Assembly: GCA_938016505.1 (NCBI GenBank)
Contig: CALLWN010000054.1
Span: forward strand, 1-9,433
DNA length: 9,433 bases
Origin: an uncultured Sphingomonadaceae bacterium
Lineage (GTDB): Bacteria > Pseudomonadota > Alphaproteobacteria > Sphingomonadales > Sphingomonadaceae
Direction of reading: 5' to 3'
In this document: piece after piece, positions 1 through 5,819 of the stretch
How the letters are laid out: every line of letters begins with the position of its first letter
How positions within the stretch are numbered: the first letter of the stretch is position 1
Program-made: the position numbers and the translations under genes
Notes under the pieces: generated by a model
What the model saw: only the letters and a program-made list of their open reading frames with translations
Databases searched by the model: none
What the model was told of the DNA's origin: nothing

Positions 1-910
1 TATCGAGTGAATCGTCGTCTGCGCCCGTGACGATCAGATACTTGCCATTCACCCGACCGCCGAACCATTCGAAACCATCGTCCGAGCCGTTGTGGACCTG
101 GACATTCTCGATGACGGTCCCGCTACCCACACCACCGAGCGTGATGCCGTTCAGTTCGTTGCCGGGCGAAATCTCGAAGCCGGCATAGCGGACCTGGACA
201 AAACGGAGCGAGCCGGAGGAGTCGGTCGGATCGGCGCCGCCGAAGAAGGCGTTGGTGGTCCCCTCGATCTGGCTCTCGCAGTTGGCCGAGCCGCCCGGGA
301 TGCCGGAGCCGATGCACCGCGAGATCGGCGCCTGGCCGAGCATGACGAGCCCGCCCCACTGGCCGATCGAGTCCGCTGTGGCAGTGCCCTCGACGTTGGC
401 GCGGCTGGTCATGATGATGGGCCGGGTCGGCGTCCCATTGGCGATGAGCTGCGAACCCCGGTTCACCAGCAGGAAGTCGGCGCCGGATGAACCGAAGACG
501 ACGACGCCCGGCTCGATCGCAAGGGTTCCGACCGCACCGCCCGGCTTGTTGCCATCGCCACCGACGTCGCGGCCCACATCAACCCGGCCCGAAAGCGAGT
601 AGAGGGTGCCCGCCCGGAAGGGAAGGAGAAGGTTGCCCGTGATCGTGCCCGAAATCTGGCAGTTCCGAAGCCCGGCGACGAGACCGACATTGGCGGTCCC
701 GGCAGGGCAGTCGGGGTCAGGCGTTCCGGGCGTGGGCGTCGGGGTCGGCGTCGGGGTTGGAGTGGGGGTCGGCGTCGGCGTCGGCGTCGGCTGGATGATG
801 ATGCCCTCGCCCGGAGAGGCGATGTCGGTCGCGCCGGTGCAGGCGGCAAGCGCGAGCGCCGAACCGACGAGAAGCAGGATACGGAAGTGCGAGCCGCTGG
901 CGTTCGACAT
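1..910 (-). CDS. Outer-membrane lipoprotein with (Pro-Thr)10 stalk and beta-helix-like body (3' end beyond the window)
   Basis: Seen: the frame is open from an ATG at 910 to the left edge (303 residues, no stop). AGAGGGG at 917-923 sits 6 bases before the ATG. The N-terminus is a lipoprotein signal: hydrophobic ILLLVGSALALAAC with the lipobox Cys at residue 24, followed by Thr, with no Asp at +2, so outer-membrane sorting is expected. Residues 41-60 are ten Pro-Thr pairs, a likely stalk. The rest is Gly/Asn-rich with short beta-strand-like runs, including GQWGGLVMLGQAPI (183-196), SGSLRFVQVRYAGFE (232-246), NELNGITLGGVGSGT (251-265) and DDGFEWFGG (277-285). Cys pairs 68/84 and 199/211 could form disulfides. 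Recalled: these motifs match an uncharacterised family of secreted beta-helix proteins in sphingomonads, marine gammaproteobacteria and Bacteroidetes, often annotated only as lipoprotein or hypothetical. Inferred: a surface protein controlled by the PHO box upstream, perhaps aiding capture of phosphorus compounds. The substrate is unknown. Family assignment is fairly sure, function is not. Confidence 0.85.
   Translation of the reverse strand, partial: MSNASGSHFRILLLVGSALALAACTGATDIASPGEGIIIQPTPTPTPTPTPTPTPTPTPTPGTPDPDCPAGTANVGLVAGLRNCQISGTITGNLLLPFRAGTLYSLSGRVDVGRDVGGDGNKPGGAVGTLAIEPGVVVFGSSGADFLLVNRGSQLIANGTPTRPIIMTSRANVEGTATADSIGQWGGLVMLGQAPISRCIGSGIPGGSANCESQIEGTTNAFFGGADPTDSSGSLRFVQVRYAGFEISPGNELNGITLGGVGSGTVIENVQVHNGSDDGFEWFGGRVNGKYLIVTGADDDSLD
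731..790 (-). repeat. Imperfect hexanucleotide tandem repeat encoding (Pro-Thr)10
   Basis: Ten 6-bp units of the type CCGACG (read on the minus strand), with third-position changes in some units, encode residues 41-60 of the lipoprotein directly after the signal peptide and a short linker. Each unit is two codons, so gain or loss of units would change stalk length without shifting the frame. The synonymous changes (CCC, CCA, ACC, ACT) sit mainly in the middle of the tract. The three units next to the signal peptide are identical and are the likeliest place for slippage. Confidence 0.9.
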
Positions 911-1000
911 GAGAGTCCCCTCTTTGCCCGATGGCAGGAATATGACGCGCCCGGCCGACGTTCCGACGCCCCCCGGACATGGTCGCCCTAGCGACGCGCC

Positions 1001-1029
1001 GTGACGGTCGGATGACAGCTGTGTGACAG
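1001..1029 (-). promoter_or_regulatory. PHO box (PhoB binding site) with three half-sites
   Basis: On the minus strand the sequence reads CTGTCAC-N4-CTGTCAT-N4-CCGTCAC, with half-sites at 1029-1023, 1018-1012 and 1007-1001, i.e. exact 11-bp spacing. The known PhoB site is two or more direct repeats of CTGTCAT with a 4-bp spacer, in enterics and in alphaproteobacteria. The site points toward the lipoprotein gene, with its last half-site 91 bp before the ATG at 910. PhoB sites commonly stand in for a weak -35. No convincing -10 is seen; a 5-bp inverted repeat (GTCGC-TAGG-GCGAC, 995-982) lies just downstream. The rest of the 911-1078 gap holds the lipoprotein's ribosome binding site. No strong terminator is visible after the helicase stop at 1079. 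Confidence 0.75.
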
Positions 1030-1078
1030 ATTGGTTGCCGGCCTCGGCTGCCGTCTGAGCGACACGGCCCGTTCGCCT

Positions 1079-3463
1079 CTACGGCTCGAGGAGCGGAAGT
1101 CCTGCCAGAAGCGCGTCTTCCGTTACGCCGGGAACCAGCTCGCGCCCCGCTTCCACCAGCACGGGAATGGCAAGGGGGCTGGCGCGGGTGAGCGGAACAT
1201 GGACCAGCCGCTCCCGTGCCCGGGCAAGGAGCGACTCGAGCCGGGCGATGTCGGTGATCTTCGCCGAAGCTTCCGCCCACGCCGTCTTCAGCAGGAGGTG
1301 GTCTGGCTCGTGACGGCGGAGAACGTCGAAGATGAGGTCGGTCGAAAGGCTGAGTGCGCGGGCCCGCTTCGGCCGGCCGGGTTCGCCGCGCGGGACAAGG
1401 CCTGACACCACGGCAACATCGCGAAAGGCGCGGCGCAGGAACGGGGTTTGCTCGATCCAGGCGCGAAGTTCCTCGCCAACCACGCCGGCGGAAAGCAGCG
1501 CGCCCGGGTCTGTCACCTCGTCGCGGCTCCAGATGGCGAGCGCATAGTCGGTTGCAACGAAGCCGACCGGCATCAGGCCGGCGCGCTCCATTCGGCGGGT
1601 CAGCAGGAGGCCGAGGGCCTGGTGGGCGTTGCGTCCCTCGAAGCCGTAGAGGACGAGATGGTGGAGCCCGTCGCGGGGGAAGGTCTCGGCCAGAAGCCGG
1701 TCGGCCGGCGGAAGAACCGAGACCTGGCGCTGGAGCGCGAGCCATTCGCGCACGTCGGCAGGCATGCGCGCCCAGGCGGTGGGGTCGGCGAGCATGGCCC
1801 GGACCCGATCGGCAAGGTTGGTCGCAAGCGGCATCCGCCCACCCACGTAGGTGGGGATCGCCGGCGGGCGGCGGCCGAGGCGGGTGAGGAGCGCCCCCTC
1901 GTCATGGCCGGTCACTTCGAGGGTGAGGCCGGCGAAGGCGAAGCTGTCGCCGACGGCGAGCTGGCTTGCGAACCATTCCTCGATCGTGCCGAGCGCGCGG
2001 CCGCGCCCGAGCCGCACGGCGACCGCAGGCGCCTCGACAATGACCCCGGCGTTGGCGCGGTGCTGGGCGGCGAGCCGCGGATGGGCGAGCCGCCAGCGCC
2101 CGTCGGGCCCCTCGACGATCCGGCGGAACCGGTCGTAGACCCTGAGCGCGTAGGCGCCCGTTGCAGCAAGGTCGAGCACCCGGTCGAACTGCGCGCGGGC
2201 GAGCGTGGCATAGGGGCTTGCAGTTGTCACTTCGGCGAACAGCGCGTCGGGTGCGAAGGGGGCGCTCGCCGCCACGCCGACGACATGCTGGGCGAGCACG
2301 TCGAGACTGCCCTCGCGCGGCGGGTCGGCCTCGAGATCCCCCGCCCGGACGGCTTCGACGGCAGCGAGCGCCTCCAGATATTCGAACCGGTTGCCGGGCA
2401 CGATGACGGCCCTCGATGGCGTGTCGAGCTGGTGGTTGGCGCGGCCGGTCCGCTGCACCAGGCGGGCTGCGCCCTTGGGTGCACCCATCTGGATGACGAG
2501 ATCGACATCGCCCCAGTCGATCCCGAGGTCGAGGCTGGAGGTTGCAACGACAGCGCGCAGCCGGCCCTCGGCCAAAGCGGCCTCGGTCTTCGCCCGGGCC
2601 TCGGGCGCAAGCGAGCCATGGTGGATGCCGATGGGAAGCGACATGCTGTTCTCCGCCCAGAGGTCGCGGAAGACAAGCTCTGCGACCGCCCGGGTGTTGA
2701 CGAAGACGATCGTCTGGCGGTGCTCGGCGATCAGGCGAAGCACTTCGGCTGCGGCATGGCGGCCGTTGTGGCCGCCCCAGGGGATTCGCCCCTCGGGGAC
2801 GAGGATGCGGATCTCGGGCGGTGCGCCAGCCTCGCCATGGATGATGCGCGCCTCGGTTCCGGCAGGAGCGAGCCAGCGCGCAAGCGCCGGCGGGTCGGCG
2901 ACGGTCGCCGAAAGCCCGACCCGGCGCATCGCAGGGGACAGTGCCTGGAGCCGCGCGGCGGCCAGCGCGAGCAGGTCGCCGCGCTTGCCCGGCGCAAGCG
3001 CGTGGATCTCGTCAACGATGAGCGTTTCGACTGCGCCCAGCATCTGCCCGGCCTCGGGCCAGGTGAGGAGGAGCGACAGGCTCTCGGGCGTGGTCAGCAG
3101 GATGTCGGGCGGGTTGTGGCGCTGGCGGGCCTTGCGCTCGGCAGGCGTGTCGCCGGTGCGGCTCTCGACCCGGAGGGCAAGACCCATGCCGGCAATGGGC
3201 GTCATGAGATTGCGCGCAATGTCGGCGGCAAGCGCCTTCAGGGGCGAGACATAGATGGCGCGCAGCCGTGGCGCTGCGCCGGGGCCCTCGCGGGCGGCGG
3301 CTTCGAGCACGGGGAGAAAGCCGGCGAGCGTCTTGCCCGCGCCGGTGGGCGCGACGAGGAGCGCGTGGCACCCGGTGCGGGCCGCCTCGAGCATGGCGAG
3401 CTGGTGGGCGCGCACCTTCCAGCCCCGCGAGGCAAACCAGGTCTCGACGCAGGGGGCGAGCAT
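1079..3463 (-). CDS. Lhr-Core-type DEXH-box helicase, probably the ligase-associated DNA damage response subfamily
   Basis: A 794-residue superfamily 2 helicase, an ATP-driven 3'-to-5' single-strand DNA translocase in characterised Lhr-Core relatives, acting in cytoplasmic DNA repair. Seen: WFASRGW (9-15) with Gln21 as Q-motif, Walker A APTGAGKT (38-45), SPLKALA (73-79), TTPES (124-128), DEIH (151-154), SAT (185-187), VFVNTR (253-258), IHHGSL (280-285), SSLDLGIDWGD (309-319) and QRTGRANH (337-344). About 450 further residues fit the winged-helix and C-terminal Lhr-Core domains, so length is normal. All motifs look intact. Start: ATG at 3463 puts the N-terminus where relatives begin; a GTG four codons upstream (3475) is possible, and GGAG lies 12 bases before the ATG. 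The frame stays open much further upstream, but that part overlaps the divergent gene and is Arg/Pro-rich, so I left it out. Recalled: ligase-associated members usually sit with an ATP-dependent ligase, an exonuclease and the phosphoesterase PdeM. None is in this window, so the subfamily label is less sure than the helicase call. Confidence 0.92.
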   Translation of the reverse strand: MLAPCVETWFASRGWKVRAHQLAMLEAARTGCHALLVAPTGAGKTLAGFLPVLEAAAREGPGAAPRLRAIYVSPLKALAADIARNLMTPIAGMGLALRVESRTGDTPAERKARQRHNPPDILLTTPESLSLLLTWPEAGQMLGAVETLIVDEIHALAPGKRGDLLALAAARLQALSPAMRRVGLSATVADPPALARWLAPAGTEARIIHGEAGAPPEIRILVPEGRIPWGGHNGRHAAAEVLRLIAEHRQTIVFVNTRAVAELVFRDLWAENSMSLPIGIHHGSLAPEARAKTEAALAEGRLRAVVATSSLDLGIDWGDVDLVIQMGAPKGAARLVQRTGRANHQLDTPSRAVIVPGNRFEYLEALAAVEAVRAGDLEADPPREGSLDVLAQHVVGVAASAPFAPDALFAEVTTASPYATLARAQFDRVLDLAATGAYALRVYDRFRRIVEGPDGRWRLAHPRLAAQHRANAGVIVEAPAVAVRLGRGRALGTIEEWFASQLAVGDSFAFAGLTLEVTGHDEGALLTRLGRRPPAIPTYVGGRMPLATNLADRVRAMLADPTAWARMPADVREWLALQRQVSVLPPADRLLAETFPRDGLHHLVLYGFEGRNAHQALGLLLTRRMERAGLMPVGFVATDYALAIWSRDEVTDPGALLSAGVVGEELRAWIEQTPFLRRAFRDVAVVSGLVPRGEPGRPKRARALSLSTDLIFDVLRRHEPDHLLLKTAWAEASAKITDIARLESLLARARERLVHVPLTRASPLAIPVLVEAGRELVPGVTEDALLAGLPLLEP

Positions 3464-3603
3464 GGGCCGCACTGTCTCCGCCCGGCATCGGCGCGCAATG
3501 GCCGCCGTGCCGCAGTCGCCGAAATCTTGAACGCAGGTTTGACCCTGGCAGACGGGGCATGCGAGGATGAGGTCGGCCAGGGGGGTAAGAGAGGGGTAAC
3601 CGG
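3464..3603. promoter_or_regulatory. Divergent intergenic region between helicase and beta-helix membrane protein
   Basis: This 140-bp gap must hold the start signals of both divergent genes. For the plus-strand gene, AGAGGGG at 3590-3596 lies 7 bases before the ATG at 3604, supporting that start. A TTGACC at 3539-3544 could be a -35, but no good -10 follows at 17 bp, so no promoter is claimed. No LexA-type or PHO-type site was recognised. The extent is defined by the flanking genes; regulatory content is inferred. Confidence 0.45.
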
Positions 3604-5754
3604 ATGGACGATGCGACCGAGACCGAGCGCGCGCTCGCCGAGGCGGTGCGTCGGGGACTGGCCTTTGTCGGGCCGGGGGAGGAGCCGCAGGCGTGGCAGC
3701 CCGTTCGCGGCAGCCTTGTCCGCGACCTTCTTCTGGAGCGGCTGGCGGCCCCCATTGCCGGCGCCGCCTTCGCGATCGCGCGGGTCCGCGTGACCGGCGG
3801 CCTCGATCTTTCCGGCCTCGGGCGCGGCGAGGCGCCCCTGCCATCGCTGCGCCTGACCGAGTGCCGCGTGGAAGGCATGCTCGTCCTCTCCGACTCGGCA
3901 ACAAGCCGGGTCGAGATTCGGGGATGCCGGATCGGCGGCGCCGACTTCCGCAACCTGCTGTGCAGCTTCGACCTCAATCTGACGCTCTCGGTGATCGACA
4001 GCGAGCTCCTGCTGATGAATGCCCGGATCGGCGGCAATCTCGTGCTCAACGGCACCTACCTCGACGCCCGCCCCGGCGACCCCGACACCGACGACCCCAC
4101 CGCCCGCGCTGCCCAGGCGCCGTTCCGCGCGCTCTCGGCCGATGGAATTGACGTTCGCGGCGATGTCTTCATGCGCCCCATCCCCGGCGCCCGCAGCTTC
4201 ATCGCCCGCGGCACCGTCGCCTTTCCCGGCGCGTCCATCCGCGGCGATGTCTCGCTTGGAGGTGCCCTGATCGAGGGGCCATGCGCAGCGCCGGACGAGG
4301 CCGGGCGGCGAACCGCGCTTGGCGCCGCCCTCGTGCTCGACCGCGCCGAGATCGGCGGCGACCTCAACGGCATGGTCCAGTCGGGCCGCAGGCTCGACAC
4401 CATCGGCCGGGTGAGCCTCGCCGGGGCGCGGATCCGCGGCGACGCGATCTTCTCCGGTGCCGATCTCGGGAACGATTCCGGAGTCGCACTCAACGCCGAC
4501 GGGGTTGAGATCGGTCAGTCGCTCCTGCTGGACAGCCTGCCCGCCGAGGGCGACGCCGGCGACCCGCCAGGCGTCCTGCGCTGCCTTGTGCGCGGCACGA
4601 TCCGCCTTGTCGATGCCCGGATCGGCTCGCAGGTCTCGATGCGCGGCACGAAGATCGAGGCGATCGACGAGGCGGTCACCGCCGGCGGGGCACGGATCGA
4701 CGGGGGTCTGTTCCTCGTGCCGTTGTTCCCTTCGCGCGAGGGCGCCGAACCTCTCATGACCGAACTCCGGGGGACGCTCGGCCTGCCGACAGCGACGCTC
4801 GGCTTCTGCCGGCTCGACGGCTGCCGCCTCGAACCCGGGCTGGCGCGCAGCGAACCCTTTGCACCGATCGCGAGCTTCGAGGGCGCGACGATCCGCACTG
4901 CGCTCCTCGTCAGGCTCGACCCCGGCAGCCGGGGTCTCCTCAGCCTCGAGAACGCCCATGTCGGCAACCTGCCCGATCTCGCCGTCGCACGGTGGGGCGA
5001 GCCGCCACGAATCGAGGCCGGCGGCAGCTGGTCGGGGGTCAGGCTCGAACTCGACGAGCTGACCTATGATCGGGGCGATGTCTCGCACGAGGCCAGTGCC
5101 CAGGCCCGCGGCCGGCTCGACCGCAGCGAGGACAGCCGCGTGGTGCTCGAATGGCTGGCCCGGCGCTATGTGAACGGCGCGCCGGCGCCGGAGACCTTCC
5201 GCCCCCAGCCCTATGAGCAGGCCGCCCGGCTGCTCCGCGCCAAGGGCGATCGCTACGGAGCGGGGCGGATCGGCTCGGCCAAGCGGCAGCTGCAGCGCCG
5301 CTGCGTCGACCGCGGGCTTGCCGGCGTCGGCAACTGGCTGTTCCAGCTGTTCTTCGACTATGGCTATTCTCCGGCCCGCGCGGTCATCTGGGGGCTGCTG
5401 TTCCTCGCCCTCGGCCTCGGCGGTGTCGAGCTGCTCAAGCGCAGTGGCGGTCTCGTCGATGCCGAGCCGGCGCTCAGTTTCGCGATCCGGCCCGAGCCCG
5501 CTGCCACCGCCGCTCTCGTTGGCGAGACGGTGCGGACCGACCGGCCCTGCACGGCGGACACGCTCGGCTACACGCTCGACGCCTTCCTGCCGCTGGTCGA
5601 TCTGGGATTCGACCGCCGGTGCGTGGTGGCCCCGCGCGAGAGCTTCCCGGATGCGCGCCTCGCGGATTACGGGCTGCTGCTCTACAGCCTCATCGGGCTG
5701 GTGTTCGTTCCCATCGCCGCCCTCACCTTCGCCGGCGTGCTCAGGAGCGACTGA
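3604..5754 (+). CDS. Beta-helix-like membrane protein with C-terminal two-helix anchor, function unknown
   Basis: 716 residues with no signal peptide. Seen: residues of about 60-480 contain an irregular repeat of the form A/D-x-I-x-G-D/N, e.g. ARIGGNL (140), IDVRGDV (182), AEIGGDL (248), ARIRGDA (275), VEIGQSL (301) and ARIGSQV (338), spaced about 25-40 residues. This is typical of a right-handed beta-helix or bactofilin-like fold. Next comes a helical linker with QPYEQ (535-539) and a basic stretch, then transmembrane segment 1 (about 593-613), a loop of about 75 residues containing TLDAFLPLVDLGFDRR, and transmembrane segment 2 (691-713) ending three residues before the C-terminus. The long repeat body is probably cytoplasmic and the loop periplasmic. 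Recalled: proteins with this layout and the QPYEQ / LPLVDLG motifs occur in actinobacteria and proteobacteria, sometimes labelled membrane-associated oxidoreductase, but I see no cofactor site supporting that name. The ATG at 3604 has a good ribosome binding site. It may share a transcript with the peptidase 65 bp downstream. The gene is certain; its role is unknown. Confidence 0.85.
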   Translation: MDDATETERALAEAVRRGLAFVGPGEEPQAWQPVRGSLVRDLLLERLAAPIAGAAFAIARVRVTGGLDLSGLGRGEAPLPSLRLTECRVEGMLVLSDSATSRVEIRGCRIGGADFRNLLCSFDLNLTLSVIDSELLLMNARIGGNLVLNGTYLDARPGDPDTDDPTARAAQAPFRALSADGIDVRGDVFMRPIPGARSFIARGTVAFPGASIRGDVSLGGALIEGPCAAPDEAGRRTALGAALVLDRAEIGGDLNGMVQSGRRLDTIGRVSLAGARIRGDAIFSGADLGNDSGVALNADGVEIGQSLLLDSLPAEGDAGDPPGVLRCLVRGTIRLVDARIGSQVSMRGTKIEAIDEAVTAGGARIDGGLFLVPLFPSREGAEPLMTELRGTLGLPTATLGFCRLDGCRLEPGLARSEPFAPIASFEGATIRTALLVRLDPGSRGLLSLENAHVGNLPDLAVARWGEPPRIEAGGSWSGVRLELDELTYDRGDVSHEASAQARGRLDRSEDSRVVLEWLARRYVNGAPAPETFRPQPYEQAARLLRAKGDRYGAGRIGSAKRQLQRRCVDRGLAGVGNWLFQLFFDYGYSPARAVIWGLLFLALGLGGVELLKRSGGLVDAEPALSFAIRPEPAATAALVGETVRTDRPCTADTLGYTLDAFLPLVDLGFDRRCVVAPRESFPDARLADYGLLLYSLIGLVFVPIAALTFAGVLRSD

Positions 5755-5808
5755 CCGCGCCTTGCGCTCCGCCGCTGCGTCCGGCAGGGCCACTCCACCA
5801 ACTGGCGG

Positions 5809-5814
5809 AAGGAG
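5809..5814 (+). promoter_or_regulatory. Ribosome binding site deciding the peptidase start
   Basis: AAGGAG lies 5 bases before the ATG at 5820. The reading frame is open back to about 5619 inside the preceding gene. This site, together with the signal peptide that begins exactly at 5820, fixes the start. The 65-bp gap 5755-5819 shows no clear terminator or promoter. Confidence 0.8.
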
Positions 5815-5819
5815 CGAGG

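Noticed and set aside
92..602. Plus-strand frames of 116-132 codons opposite the lipoprotein.
   Set aside because: The minus-strand frame has a lipobox, a Pro-Thr stalk and family motifs running to the window edge; the plus frames have none.
1030..1078. Possible terminator after the helicase (GCCGT...ACGGC inverted repeat).
   Set aside because: The stem is only 5 bp with a 9-base loop and no U run, too weak to report.
3539..3567. TTGACC as a -35 element for the plus-strand gene.
   Set aside because: No acceptable -10 at the right distance; a single hexamer match is not enough.
1448..3793. A 781-codon plus-strand open frame antisense to the helicase, and several other frames of 100-350 codons across 717-3570.
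   Set aside because: They mirror the helicase codons in GC-rich DNA, have no recognisable domain, and give unlikely composition. The helicase frame carries every conserved motif.
3464..3904. In-frame extension of the helicase upstream of 3463, including a CPVCQGQTC peptide that resembles the CcmH motif.
   Set aside because: Most of it overlaps the divergent gene and is Arg/Pro-rich. The Cys-rich piece is short, lacks the rest of CcmH and does not occur in helicase relatives, so the resemblance is probably chance.
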